Shown here in pieces: positions 15,447 to 25,457 of a stretch of 64,000 bases of DNA. The translations under genes and the position numbers were made by a program. Position 1 is the stretch's first letter, and the number at the start of each line of letters is the position of its first letter. This stretch comes from Neptunomonas japonica JAMM 1380 (GTDB lineage Bacteria > Pseudomonadota > Gammaproteobacteria > Pseudomonadales > Balneatricaceae). The notes beneath the pieces were generated by a model. It was given only the letters and a program-made list of their open reading frames with translations, was not told where the DNA came from and did not search any database. The stretch spans positions 1,553,501 to 1,617,500 of the forward strand of contig NZ_AP014546.1 in NCBI RefSeq assembly GCF_016592555.1, given 5' to 3'.

Positions 15447-17645
15447 ATGTCAGATATAGCAAAGCTAACGGTTGCGCTATATGCCAACTCTGCGCAGTTT
15501 GTTAGTGAACTGCAAAAATCACAGCGTAAATCTAATGAATGGAAGCGTGAAGTTTCAGCAGCCTATAACACGGTTAAAACAGCCGGAGCTGTAGCGGCAG
15601 CGGCAACCGTTGCAAGCCTTACTCTCATCTATAAGCAGCAATCAAAACTCATTGATCAAACCGCCAAATTTGCCGACCGAATCGGCATTAGTACGGAGTC
15701 GCTAAGCCAGTTTCGCTATGCGGCAGAATTAACGGGCGTAGGGCAAAAGTCACTTGATAACTCTCTTCAAGCAATGGTTCGTCGTCTTGCTGAAGCTGAG
15801 CAAGGAACGGGGGAGGCTGCAAAATCTCTTAGGCAGCTAGGGCTTGATGCTGAAGAGTTAGGACGGCTAACACCAGATGAGCAGCTCTATGTATTAGCTG
15901 ATGCGTTCAAAGGCGTAGAGAGCCAATCAGAGCGCGTAAGAATTGCATTTAATCTGTTCGGGCGCGAAGGCGTAAGCATGGTTAACATGCTCGCTGGTGG
16001 CGCAGATGGTTTGCGTGCTATGGCAAAAGAGGCCGACGATCTAGGGCTTTCATTGTCGCGTGTCGATGCCGCCAAGGTTGAGATAGCTAACGATGCTTTT
16101 TTGCGGGCGACCAAGGCTAGCACCGCATTTGAGCAACAGATTACAACACAACTCGCGCCGGTTATCGCTGGCCTCTCTGATGAGTTTGTCAGAATGGCGA
16201 AAGAACACGGCGGCATGAGTAAAGTTGTGACTGATGGTATTTACTCAACAGCCAAAGGGGTTAGCTATGTTGGTGATGCTTATAGAGGCTGGGCATTCAT
16301 TTTAAAATCAGTAGAGGTTGCGTGGCTGCAATTAAAGCTCGTAGGAATGGAAGCCATGAACGCAATGGTACGTGCCGCTTATGATTTCGGCACGTACATT
16401 GTTCAATATATGGTTTGGCCGACACTAAAAGCACTGGATGCTATGGGGCTTGTAAATGACTCAGCTAAAGAGATGGCCGACAGTTTACGTGAACTAACCA
16501 CGATCAGTGGCCCGCCAATATTCAACCTAGAAGACACCTATCAAACGCGCAGCGAACTAAAGCGATCAGTAGATGAGTTTAGAGCGCTACTCTCTGAGCC
16601 TTTGCCCTCTGACAACATTGAAAATTGGTATCAAGAAAACAAAGCGCGAGTCGAAGCGTTAGCGCAGGATATGGCCAGCAGCGTTAACCGAAATTCAGCC
16701 ACAGCCGGAGCACTACCCCCTAAAGGCAAGCCAGCAAAAGAAGGCCCGACAGAGCAAGAAAAAGCACTAGAGCGCCACCGCTTAGAAATGGATAGTATCC
16801 GGCAGGGGTTTTTAGAAAAAGACCAGCTAGAGTATGAACAATGGCAGGAGCGACAAAGCAAGCTAGCTGATTGGTTCCTTGCTGAATACGAAGCGTCAAA
16901 AAGTAATAAGGCGCAAATGGCTGCGCTAGAAGATCAGTATCTAACGCTAAGCCAAAACAACCATAAAAAATACCAAGACAATATCAATAAGATTGAGTCA
17001 GCTCGAATGCAGACGCGGTATAAAGCCGCTTCTAGCATGTTCGGGTCAATGGCTGATCTGGCTAAAACATTTGGTGGTGAACAGACCGGCGCATATAAAG
17101 CACTATTTGCTGTAAGCAAAGCTTTCTCTATTGCTGAATCAATCATGGCGATTCAAACCGGCGTAGCTAAAGCGGCCGCGCTGGGGTGGCCTGCTGGTAT
17201 TCCAGCAATGGCGAGCGTGTTATCTGCAACATCAGGCATTATTTCAACGATCCAAGGCACGGGAATGCCGACCTATCACACAGGTGGTATGGCGGGCTAT
17301 GGATCAGATAATTTCAGTGACTCTTTAAAAAGAAACGAAGTCCCCGCGATATTAGAACGCGACGAAGAAATACTTCCAACCTACGACCCACGCCACCGAA
17401 AAAACCTTAAAAAAGGCCGGGGCGCTGGTGGCGGTGGTTTTCAATGGACTGGGAGCATCATTATTAACAACAACGGCGAACCAGTGAGAGCAGAAGCCAG
17501 CATGGACGATGAAGGCAATCTTCAAATGTGGCTAGAGCGCGCAGACGAATATATTGCACAAGGATTTATCGAAGGAACGGGCCAAACCTCACAAGCAAAC
17601 GATGCTGTTAATGGCAGTGGTCGCGCTAACACGGCAATCAGATAG
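15447..17645 (+). CDS. Tail tape measure protein
   Basis: The 732-aa protein is long, helical and has the classic start DIAKLTVALYANSAQFVSEL. The conserved tape-measure region includes IGISTESLSQFRYAAELTGV, and hydrophobic segments occur around residues 545-600 (AFSIAESIMAIQTGVAKAAA). The C-terminus has a Gly-rich part (KKGRGAGGGG). It sets tail length and passes into the host envelope at ejection. By comparison with lambda gpH (853 aa) a slightly shorter tail is predicted, roughly 110 nm using the usual 0.15 nm per residue. Confidence 0.92.
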   Translation: MSDIAKLTVALYANSAQFVSELQKSQRKSNEWKREVSAAYNTVKTAGAVAAAATVASLTLIYKQQSKLIDQTAKFADRIGISTESLSQFRYAAELTGVGQKSLDNSLQAMVRRLAEAEQGTGEAAKSLRQLGLDAEELGRLTPDEQLYVLADAFKGVESQSERVRIAFNLFGREGVSMVNMLAGGADGLRAMAKEADDLGLSLSRVDAAKVEIANDAFLRATKASTAFEQQITTQLAPVIAGLSDEFVRMAKEHGGMSKVVTDGIYSTAKGVSYVGDAYRGWAFILKSVEVAWLQLKLVGMEAMNAMVRAAYDFGTYIVQYMVWPTLKALDAMGLVNDSAKEMADSLRELTTISGPPIFNLEDTYQTRSELKRSVDEFRALLSEPLPSDNIENWYQENKARVEALAQDMASSVNRNSATAGALPPKGKPAKEGPTEQEKALERHRLEMDSIRQGFLEKDQLEYEQWQERQSKLADWFLAEYEASKSNKAQMAALEDQYLTLSQNNHKKYQDNINKIESARMQTRYKAASSMFGSMADLAKTFGGEQTGAYKALFAVSKAFSIAESIMAIQTGVAKAAALGWPAGIPAMASVLSATSGIISTIQGTGMPTYHTGGMAGYGSDNFSDSLKRNEVPAILERDEEILPTYDPRHRKNLKKGRGAGGGGFQWTGSIIINNNGEPVRAEASMDDEGNLQMWLERADEYIAQGFIEGTGQTSQANDAVNGSGRANTAIR

Positions 17646-17653
17646 GGTAAAAA

Positions 17654-18145
17654 ATGGATATAACCGATTTAGAACCCTGGCCGCTTGAGCAGTTGGACTA
17701 CCCGTTAAAGCGCGGCTACCGCTACACAGTGCGGGATAATCGCGAAATATCGAGCATGTATTCTGGCCCCGGTATCTCGCGCCTAATATCACGCTTTACC
17801 ATTACCGATTATCAAGCCTCATTACTGTTCTCGAAGGGCGAAGAGCTCTATTTCAGATGGTGGATATCGAACAAGCTAAACCATGGTAATGACTACTTTG
17901 CTATGCCGCTACTAACCGGCGCAGGGATGAATACCGTTGCTGCAATATTCAGCAAAAACGGGATTGGCGCCAGCGTCTTAGACGGCAATCGATACCGAAT
18001 TAACATTAAGCTCACGTCGTTTGCACTACCGGCTGAATCAATGACAGAAGCCGAGGCGCTAGCGGCTTTAGAGACAGATCCGGTACTGATAGCGTTGGTC
18101 GAATCGAAAAACAAATTATATAACATTGTTCATGGGGATTGGTAA
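17654..18145 (+). CDS. Minor tail protein (hypothetical)
   Basis: The 163-aa protein (MDITDLEPWPLEQLDYPLKR ...) contains YSGPGISRLISRFTITDYQA and ELYFRWWISNKLNHGNDYFA. This composition, following the tape measure, resembles distal-tail/minor tail proteins of other marine and Pseudomonas siphophages, but I cannot name a family with confidence. Its stop overlaps the start of the tailspike-like gene (taATG). Confidence 0.65.
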   Translation: MDITDLEPWPLEQLDYPLKRGYRYTVRDNREISSMYSGPGISRLISRFTITDYQASLLFSKGEELYFRWWISNKLNHGNDYFAMPLLTGAGMNTVAAIFSKNGIGASVLDGNRYRINIKLTSFALPAESMTEAEALAALETDPVLIALVESKNKLYNIVHGDW

Positions 18146-20511
18146 TGGCTGATATCGCAACAGTAGCAGACGAACTTGAAGTTTTAAAAAATAAATTTGC
18201 CGAATTTATAAACGGAAGCGAAACAGACATAGTCGCCACGAATAGCGGCCCCCGCGATAGTATAGCAAAAGCAATAAAAGACGCGCTCGATGCAGGCGCT
18301 ATTAGCGGTGACATGACCGGTGAGCAGATAGCTGAGGCTCTCTTTTCGCAAGCTGATTTGAATGCGTTTACAGATAAAGAAAAAGACAGAGTGTCCGTAT
18401 CGTTAGCGCAAGTAGGCACTCTTGATGAATTACGAAATTTAGAGCCTGAAACAAACGGCCAGCAGATCGTTTTAGCGGGACATACTGTAATAGGCGTGGG
18501 CGGTGGTGAGTTTTATGCAGACGCTGCTAGTGAGTTGATAGATGATGATGGATTAACTGTTGTAACGCCTCTGGGCAATCGTTGGCGGCGGCGTGTATCA
18601 GACGGCGGTTATATTGGTATTACTGCATTTGGAGCACAAAAAGGCCAGAATAATTCAGCTTATCTTTCAAAAATGAAATCAATAGTTGAGCTGATATCAG
18701 TTGATATTGATTCAATCATTGACTCAGTAATAATTGACAATACGGATAATGTAAAAAAAATTAAACTGGATGCTAGCGTTTCTATGCTAGCTGGCTCATC
18801 TGCAATGCTTGTGATTAATTCTGTTGAATCAGGCATGACTGTAGATGGTAATCGTGAAGCAGGCCATAAAGTCACTCGTCCTGACACGGGTCGGGTTGTT
18901 AATATTATTGGTGATAAAGACTATGCAAATAAGGATATTTTAATAAAAGGGATTGACGCGTCAGGCGGCACGGGTGAGTTTATGTTTTGGTCAGCCTGTG
19001 ATGGAATTGAGTTTAGAGATAATTTTATACATGACGGTGTTGGCTCGGCGATTTATAATTTAAATACACAAATAGCAGACAGCTATAAAAGCCAAAATGT
19101 AAAATTCATTGGTAATATTATTCGTGATTTGGGCGTTGGTACAAATATAAAATCTCACGGCATCAGTATTAACTCATGGCGCTATATTTATGGAGTAACA
19201 GTATTAGATAACGATATTCGTCGAGTGCGGAATAATGGGATCGAAATATGGGCAGCATTTGTGAGAGTTTTGGGTAACTATGTTGAAGATGTGCGAATCG
19301 CGTATAGCTACGGCCAGTGCCACTATCTGACTCACGCAGGGGGGAACATCGCTTTTAATTCTGTGCCAAATACAGCGAGCGATCCGAGCAGTGTAGGAGG
19401 GATCGGGATAGAGATCGGTGGCTGCACTCGCGTGACGTTGAGTGATTATATTATTGATGGTTTTAGATCCGGCATTGATGCTACTGAGTCCGTTATTAGC
19501 ACGCCTCAGGATTCGCTATGGCATGACCCAACATCTCTCTGGCTCGGCGAGAGCGGTGTGTTAACTGATGCAGACAGTCCTTCGTTCGTTCGATTAAAAA
19601 CGCTATCTGGAGATCCGAAATTATCAGGCTCATATTATGTGTCGATAGGAGCGGGAGTTATTACTAATTATTTAAATTTTGGGATTCGGTGTAGTGCTGA
19701 TAACCAGTACAGAGATGCATACGTTATAAATGGGCCGAGAATTTCTCACGGCGGAAAGTTTGCAGGCAGTACATCGCCTGCTGCGGCTGGGATTATTGTT
19801 GTTAATGCGGCGGCAAGCATCAGCGGTGCTGTTTTATCTGATTTATCACATTATGGAATTAATGCCGATCAGGGCAGGTTGTCGCTGGGTGTTAATTATT
19901 TTAGAAACATTGATGGTGACGTAGTTAGATTGGTGGGAGCGGGGAGCAGCCTACATTGCCCGGCAAGCCAGGATATTCAAAACTGTTTAGATTTGGGTTC
20001 TGCGTTGGGGGGGGCGCCCACTCAAGGCTCGTTCAGTCCTGGTCAAGAATGGGCTAATCATTCTGCAAATGATAATGGGCAGCCGCGCACATTTGTTGTT
20101 AGCCAAGGCGGAACATATGGGAATATGTTATCAACAACCGCTGATGTAATTGCGGGTTCTGATATAGCAGTACTTAAGCGTGTTGTTAATCCGTTGGGCG
20201 CTGTGCAGCGTGATATGTATATTGATATTTTAGGCGTTACCGGGGCATTTAAAGTGCTGGATGTGGGGGTTCCAGTTAATACTGGCTCAGGATGGACGAT
20301 GGATGTTAAGTTATCCGTGGCTTCTGATGTAACTATTGATGATGCTGCAGTGAGTCATTCGGCCCCTGTTTTGCAGATTGTAGGGCAGTACGGGTTTAGA
20401 AAAAGCGTTTCTTCAAAACCCGATTTTATTGGTCAAGAAGCCATTGTTGGTGATTTGATTTATAAGTCCACAGGCACTACTTCTAGCGCCGACTGGAGCC
20501 AATTAAATTAA
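18145..20511 (+). CDS. Tailspike-like protein with right-handed beta-helix
   Basis: The ATG at 18145 overlaps the upstream TAA and is preferred over a TTG at 18139. The 788-aa protein starts with a helical segment (VADELEVLKNKFAEFI), then a middle region rich in repeated Asn-Ile/Val turns (IEFRDNFIHDG, VKFIGNIIRDLGVG, VTVLDNDIRRVRNNGIEIWA, FVRVLGNYVEDV), the signature of a parallel beta-helix. The C-terminus ends STGTTSSADWSQLN, as in many phage fibres. Beta-helix tail proteins bind or cut surface polysaccharide. The gene is clearly more A+T-rich than its neighbours and lies unusually inside the tail module, suggesting module exchange. A terminator follows. Confidence 0.8.
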   Translation: MADIATVADELEVLKNKFAEFINGSETDIVATNSGPRDSIAKAIKDALDAGAISGDMTGEQIAEALFSQADLNAFTDKEKDRVSVSLAQVGTLDELRNLEPETNGQQIVLAGHTVIGVGGGEFYADAASELIDDDGLTVVTPLGNRWRRRVSDGGYIGITAFGAQKGQNNSAYLSKMKSIVELISVDIDSIIDSVIIDNTDNVKKIKLDASVSMLAGSSAMLVINSVESGMTVDGNREAGHKVTRPDTGRVVNIIGDKDYANKDILIKGIDASGGTGEFMFWSACDGIEFRDNFIHDGVGSAIYNLNTQIADSYKSQNVKFIGNIIRDLGVGTNIKSHGISINSWRYIYGVTVLDNDIRRVRNNGIEIWAAFVRVLGNYVEDVRIAYSYGQCHYLTHAGGNIAFNSVPNTASDPSSVGGIGIEIGGCTRVTLSDYIIDGFRSGIDATESVISTPQDSLWHDPTSLWLGESGVLTDADSPSFVRLKTLSGDPKLSGSYYVSIGAGVITNYLNFGIRCSADNQYRDAYVINGPRISHGGKFAGSTSPAAAGIIVVNAAASISGAVLSDLSHYGINADQGRLSLGVNYFRNIDGDVVRLVGAGSSLHCPASQDIQNCLDLGSALGGAPTQGSFSPGQEWANHSANDNGQPRTFVVSQGGTYGNMLSTTADVIAGSDIAVLKRVVNPLGAVQRDMYIDILGVTGAFKVLDVGVPVNTGSGWTMDVKLSVASDVTIDDAAVSHSAPVLQIVGQYGFRKSVSSKPDFIGQEAIVGDLIYKSTGTTSSADWSQLN

Positions 20512-20531
20512 ACAAGAGCGCAAAGCTAGCG

Positions 20532-20553
20532 GCCCGCCAAGTGCGGGCTTTTT
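20532..20553 (+). terminator. Intrinsic terminator after tailspike-like gene
   Basis: GCCCGC (20532-20537) pairs with GCGGGC (20543-20548) over a five-base loop and is followed by five T. Confidence 0.8.
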
Positions 20554-20576
20554 ATGCCTGCTTTTAAGGAACCTCA

Positions 20577-21107
20577 ATGACTTTGCAAGAAGAGGCTGCG
20601 CAATTACTGGCAGAGCATTATGCCAGCGCGCCGAGCGGCGAAGTGCGATATATAACACTAGAACTAAGGCATCCCGCATTTTTAATGGAGGGTTTGCCAT
20701 CGGGTGTTATTCATATTGTTCATGCCCCCGAACCGCTAACGGTGACGCTAGAAAATAATGACGTAGTAACGTGTTTAGCGGGTGCGTTTACGGTCCAATG
20801 GCCTGAAAAAAACACAAAAGGCCGTCGTGATATGCAGCTAGTGATGGATGCTATTAGCACAGATGTGATCGAACAATTAGAAAGAGTTGCAGATTACTCG
20901 CCCCGCACAAAAATAAGCGCCACTGTGCGTGAGTATCTATCAACCATGCTTACTCATCCTGGGCGAATCGAGGCGGGTTTAACCATGCTTAAGCCTTCGG
21001 TGCGGGGTGGCCGTGCTACCAGCACTCTAGTGTTTAGTGACTCTATTAATAAATCTGTTCCTAGTATTCCTTACACGCTTAAAACACACCCCGCGCTAGC
21101 ATCATAA
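20577..21107 (+). CDS. DUF1833 tail protein
   Basis: The 176-aa protein contains EVRYITLELRHPAFLMEG, APEPLTVTLENNDVVTCLAG and IEQLERVADYSPRTKISATV, matching DUF1833 proteins that occupy the minor tail position (lambda gpL-like region) before the NlpC peptidase gene. It probably forms part of the tail tip complex. Confidence 0.82.
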   Translation: MTLQEEAAQLLAEHYASAPSGEVRYITLELRHPAFLMEGLPSGVIHIVHAPEPLTVTLENNDVVTCLAGAFTVQWPEKNTKGRRDMQLVMDAISTDVIEQLERVADYSPRTKISATVREYLSTMLTHPGRIEAGLTMLKPSVRGGRATSTLVFSDSINKSVPSIPYTLKTHPALAS

Positions 21108-21125
21108 CCACCCCGGATAACCCAC

Positions 21126-21548
21126 ATGAAAAACAACTACCAATGGTTGAGCGACATGCTCGGCAAGCCGTGGCGTGCTTATGCCACAGGTGAAAATGTT
21201 GAAGGTGTAGAGGCATGGGATTGCTGGGGCGTTGTGGTCCATGCGTTTTATCAGCTTCACGGTGTTGCTTTAGATCGTCATCTAGATATCCCAACCAAAA
21301 GCCCGCGCTCCTTTGTGCGAGTGGTTGCACAAGAAATAACATCAGGCCATTGGCGGCAAATATCCCATCAAAAACATGGCTGTGTTGTGTTGCTGGCTAC
21401 TGCTACTCGTTTTCATCATATCGGTATCTGGCTAGATATAAACGGTGGGCGATTATTACACAGCACTGAAGGTGTTGGTGTGGCGCTAGATAGCTCAGCA
21501 CATTTATCAAATTACAACTTAGTAGAGTACTGGGAATATGTCGGTTAA
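21126..21548 (+). CDS. NlpC/P60-type tail tip peptidase (gpK-like)
   Basis: The 140-aa protein has the catalytic Cys in AWDCWGVVVHAFYQL (around residue 37) and the His in TRFHHIGIWLDINGG, with LLHSTEGVGVALDS after it. This is the NlpC/P60 fold. Lambda gpK-type proteins are tail tip components that are thought to cut peptidoglycan or process the tip. Overlap of 11 bp with the tip protein gene indicates coupled translation. Confidence 0.88.
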   Translation: MKNNYQWLSDMLGKPWRAYATGENVEGVEAWDCWGVVVHAFYQLHGVALDRHLDIPTKSPRSFVRVVAQEITSGHWRQISHQKHGCVVLLATATRFHHIGIWLDINGGRLLHSTEGVGVALDSSAHLSNYNLVEYWEYVG

Positions 21549-24500
21549 AGTCACAGTCCATAAGCACCCGTTAAGCTCAGTCGGCGCTAAAGAATTTGAT
21601 TATGAGCTAGATGTAACATCGGGTATCACACTAGAAGAGCTCGTATTAAAGCTAAACCCTGCTTTTAGACCGGGCACTTATCAGCCTGTTATTGCCCGCA
21701 TCAATGGGGAAGAAATACCCGCCGTTGATTGGGATATTACCCCTTTATGTAGCGGGCAGCACTTAACGCTACGCCCACGCCCGTTTGGATTAGATCCTAT
21801 TAGCTGGGCACTTATTGCCTTTACGGCTGTTACTGCGATATATACCTACACGCAAATGCAGTCCATGCAAGACCTCAATCAAAACCACAAAGACTTACCT
21901 GAGCAATCCCCAACTTATGATTTAAACGCGCAAGGTAATAGCCCTCGCCTTGGTCAGCCTATACCGGTCGGGTATGGGCGCCAGCGTGTGTGGCCTGATT
22001 TTGCGGCAATGCCGTTCAGACGCTTTATAGATGGTGAGCAATATTTATTCCACGTATTCGCTATAGGTCAGGGGGAGAACGCGCTTTCAGAAGCGAAAAT
22101 CGGTAATACTTTGCTCAGTAATTTCGCGAATTACGAGCAGCAAATCTGCCTGCCGGGTGAGCGTGTAACACTGTTTAATCCTGATGTTTATACCTCTAGT
22201 GATGTAAGCAATATTGAGCTGTTCGCGGCTAACGATGAGAAGCATTTGGGTTGGTCTGGCCCTCATACCGTTTCACCTGCGGGGGTGCAAGTTACCACTA
22301 TTGGTGCGGACCTTATCGCACCGCAAGGCTTGGGGCTTCAAGATAAGCAAACCGGCGCATTATCGCAGGTGTCTGTCACTATTGAGGCGGAATATCGTGC
22401 GGTAGATGAAAGCGATAACGGTATTGGTGCCTGGGCGCATCTTGATAGCTGGACATTAACAGGCAAAACCGTTGAAGCGATACGGAAAACGGTCACCACT
22501 GATGTTGCTGTAGGGCGTTATGAAGTCAGAATGCGCCGCAGCTCTGATAGTGCCGGGCCTACTAATATTCGTTTGCAAGACAGTGTTTTTTGGGGTGAGC
22601 TTAAGTGTGATATCGATTCTGACCACACTTATGACCACACCGTATGGGCGGTAAAAATCAAAGTGGACGGGCAGTTATCAGGCCAAAGTGAGCGTCGCTT
22701 CAACGTTATTCGTCAGCGATTATTACCCATTTGGGATGGTACAAACTGGAGCCAGCCACAAGCCACCCGCAGCCCAGCATGGGCCTTTTGTGATCAAGTA
22801 AAGGCCAAATATGGCGGCGAGTATGATGATAACCGCCTAGACTTGCCCGCACTAAAGCGGCTGGCTGATGTGTGGCTTTCACGCAATGATTTTTTTGATT
22901 TCAATATAGATACAAAAAGCTCGCTTGATGCTGTTCTGCAGATGATAGCCAAAGCAGGGCGCGCCGAAAAAATCGAATACAAAGGTGTGTATTCAATGGT
23001 GCGAGATGAGCCAAAGATAGTGCCAGACTATATGTTTGGCATGACAGAGATTATCTCCGGCTCTTTTGATCTGCAATACGACACGATGGATCAATGGGGA
23101 AATGATTCTGTAGAAATGGAATACCGCGACGCTGATACCGGTATGCCTGTGCAAGTACTGTGCGTACTGCCCGGTAAAGCAGGCATAAACCCTGTTAAGC
23201 TAAAACGCGACGGCATTACCAACCACGCACAAGCCTACCGTGAGGGCATGTTTGAAGCCGCTAAGAGCGAATACCGCAACCGTATTTGTCAGTTCAAAAC
23301 CGAGCTTTCTGGTGGATTACCCGAAAAAGGCAGCTGTGTTGGTGTTAGTCATTACTCAAGCAACTGGGGAACCAGCGGCGAAGTATTAGCCGTTGCTGAT
23401 AACGGCGATGGATCGCAAACATTAACGCTATCAGAGCACGCTATTTTTGAAGCAGGCAAAACTTACGTCGTGAGCTTGGCTGATAAGCTGCAGCAGCCCC
23501 AAGGCCCATACGTCGTAACAGCGGGCAATAATGCGAATCAAATAGTTATTAGTAGCACGCACAATGCCAGTATCTATACAGGCTTTAAGCGCAAGCGCAC
23601 CTCGTTTATGCTTGGTGAAGCTAACAAGCACCATCGCCGGTTTTTAATGCGCACCTCGCGCCCTGCAGGACCTTATAAGTTTAGCTTTACGGGCGAATAC
23701 GACGACCCGCGCGTACATGAAATTGACGACCTAATTGCAGATGGCACAATTAACATTCCGCCAGGCACCACGATTAATGAAAATGCGTTATCACTGGTTA
23801 CAGGTTTAAATGTTTCTTACAGCGGCACAGCGTCGCAACCTATTGTTAAATTTGGCTGGAACTCTGTTGATGATGCAACCAGCTATATATTGCAGATATC
23901 ACACGATAACGGCAGCACATGGCAGCCGTTCGGCACAAGTTCTGTGCTCACTCTCACTAAAAACGTAGATCCTGCAGCGGCAGTTGTGCGAATAGCCGCG
24001 CGTAATGAAGATATTATCGGTGGGTGGGCAACACTTAATATACTGCCTGGTATTACATCTTTGCCGGTCCCACCCGCACCCACTGGCTTTAGTGTGGTTG
24101 GCAAAACGGTATCAGTAGAATGTGTGTGGGATGATGCAACCGACCAGTATTTAAACCACTCACACACAGAGCTTTGGCGTAGCGGAACAAACGATATTGA
24201 AACAGCAGGTATCGTAAAGCCCGTTATCCACACACGCTACACAGATACCGTCGATCCCGGCAGTAGTTTGTATTATTGGATTAGGCACGTTAGCAAGGCC
24301 GATGTGCCAGGACCATTTAACGCGGAAGCGGGAGCGCATGTAGAAACCGGCACAGACCCTGCAGCAATATTAGAACTACTGGAAGGAAAGCTAACAGCAA
24401 CACAGCTTCATTCTGATATATCCGAGCCGTTAAATGATTTCACGGAGCAGCAATCTGTATTTGTTAAAGTTAGCACTCCCACTCAAGCGGCGGGGTATGG

Positions 24501-25077
24501 CATATCATTAGAGTCAGATGGGGAAGGGGGCTATATAAGCCAATTTCTCGCGATTGCGGATAGGTTTGGTTTTTTCCATCCAGCGGCTGCAAATGCTTTG
24601 GTTTTCGGTATTTCCAATGGACGCACTGTGATGAGCGGTGCCGATATAGAAGACGCTAGCATTAACACCCTGCAGCTAGCAGGGCAGGCGGTAACTATTC
24701 CGGCATCTGCGGAAGTATCGGGCACTAAAACACTGCTTCATCAAACATATACTGCTGTGAGTAAATTGTTTTCATCTGTAGGGAAGCCCGTGTTTATATC
24801 GGGATGCGTGGTTTTTAGAGGACAGCAAGTAGAAAGTACTATCACGTTAAAGCGCGGCACAACGGTATTAAAATCATTCCCTGTGGTTGTGAGAGGATAC
24901 GACTCAGCACCTGGGTCTGATCACCCTATTTATGTGGATGGTTATCTTGCTGTGCCTATTGTAGATAGAGATGACCCGCCTGCGGGTGATTTTGTTTACT
25001 CAATCGTGGTAACGGCAACAAATTCAACAAAGATATCAAACAGAGTTATTACGCTAATCGGAGTAAAAGATACGTGA
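21538..25077 (+). CDS. Tail tip/host specificity protein, TipJ type (gpI-gpJ fusion)
   Basis: The 1179-aa protein begins with a ubiquitin-like domain (VTVHKHPLSSVGAKEFDYEL ... LTLRPRPFGL, about 80 aa), followed by a hydrophobic helix (ISWALIAFTAVTAIYTYTQM) as in lambda gpI. It then continues as a gpJ-like tip protein: LPEQSPTYDLNAQGNSPRLG and QPIPVGYGRQRVWPDF. Fibronectin type III-like segments occur at about residues 755-940 (SWQ/W-rich, VSVECVWDDATDQYLN). The C-terminal 200 residues are probably the receptor-binding part. Lambda makes gpI and gpJ from separate genes; here one chain covers both. Confidence 0.88.
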   Translation: MSVKVTVHKHPLSSVGAKEFDYELDVTSGITLEELVLKLNPAFRPGTYQPVIARINGEEIPAVDWDITPLCSGQHLTLRPRPFGLDPISWALIAFTAVTAIYTYTQMQSMQDLNQNHKDLPEQSPTYDLNAQGNSPRLGQPIPVGYGRQRVWPDFAAMPFRRFIDGEQYLFHVFAIGQGENALSEAKIGNTLLSNFANYEQQICLPGERVTLFNPDVYTSSDVSNIELFAANDEKHLGWSGPHTVSPAGVQVTTIGADLIAPQGLGLQDKQTGALSQVSVTIEAEYRAVDESDNGIGAWAHLDSWTLTGKTVEAIRKTVTTDVAVGRYEVRMRRSSDSAGPTNIRLQDSVFWGELKCDIDSDHTYDHTVWAVKIKVDGQLSGQSERRFNVIRQRLLPIWDGTNWSQPQATRSPAWAFCDQVKAKYGGEYDDNRLDLPALKRLADVWLSRNDFFDFNIDTKSSLDAVLQMIAKAGRAEKIEYKGVYSMVRDEPKIVPDYMFGMTEIISGSFDLQYDTMDQWGNDSVEMEYRDADTGMPVQVLCVLPGKAGINPVKLKRDGITNHAQAYREGMFEAAKSEYRNRICQFKTELSGGLPEKGSCVGVSHYSSNWGTSGEVLAVADNGDGSQTLTLSEHAIFEAGKTYVVSLADKLQQPQGPYVVTAGNNANQIVISSTHNASIYTGFKRKRTSFMLGEANKHHRRFLMRTSRPAGPYKFSFTGEYDDPRVHEIDDLIADGTINIPPGTTINENALSLVTGLNVSYSGTASQPIVKFGWNSVDDATSYILQISHDNGSTWQPFGTSSVLTLTKNVDPAAAVVRIAARNEDIIGGWATLNILPGITSLPVPPAPTGFSVVGKTVSVECVWDDATDQYLNHSHTELWRSGTNDIETAGIVKPVIHTRYTDTVDPGSSLYYWIRHVSKADVPGPFNAEAGAHVETGTDPAAILELLEGKLTATQLHSDISEPLNDFTEQQSVFVKVSTPTQAAGYGISLESDGEGGYISQFLAIADRFGFFHPAAANALVFGISNGRTVMSGADIEDASINTLQLAGQAVTIPASAEVSGTKTLLHQTYTAVSKLFSSVGKPVFISGCVVFRGQQVESTITLKRGTTVLKSFPVVVRGYDSAPGSDHPIYVDGYLAVPIVDRDDPPAGDFVYSIVVTATNSTKISNRVITLIGVKDT

Positions 25078-25457
25078 GTAATAATATACGAGCACTTATT
25101 TATGATTTAGCCACAGGCGAGGTCTTGAAAATGGCTGCTGATACACCGCTTCTGCTCTCGAAAGAGGCGGGCATAAGTGGTGGCTGGGTGGCGGCAGATG
25201 AAGGCGACACGGACGAAAATAGTTATATGGATGTAACCACTTCGCCGCATTCAAAGCACCGTAAAATGGATTACACGCTAGAGACACACCCTGTTCCTTG
25301 CACTGCAATTATTGAAGGTGTTGAGTACTCTATAACAGAGCCAATGAATTTTGCTTTTGTGCCCGGTCCGGTGGCTGTTGATTACGAAATTATCATTAAC
25401 GGTGGCATTCAATATTTAGAAAAGGAGTTTATTGTTCATGAAAACGCTGCTACATAA
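25074..25457 (+). CDS. Hypothetical tail-tip-associated protein
   Basis: The 127-aa protein starts with GTG overlapping the end of the tip gene. It contains NIRALIYDLATGEVLKMAAD, HRKMDYTLETHPVPCTAIIE and SITEPMNFAFVPGPVAVDYE and looks beta-rich. Its position after the tip gene suggests a fibre or fibre-associated protein. No family is recognised. Confidence 0.6.
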   Translation: MSNNIRALIYDLATGEVLKMAADTPLLLSKEAGISGGWVAADEGDTDENSYMDVTTSPHSKHRKMDYTLETHPVPCTAIIEGVEYSITEPMNFAFVPGPVAVDYEIIINGGIQYLEKEFIVHENAAT

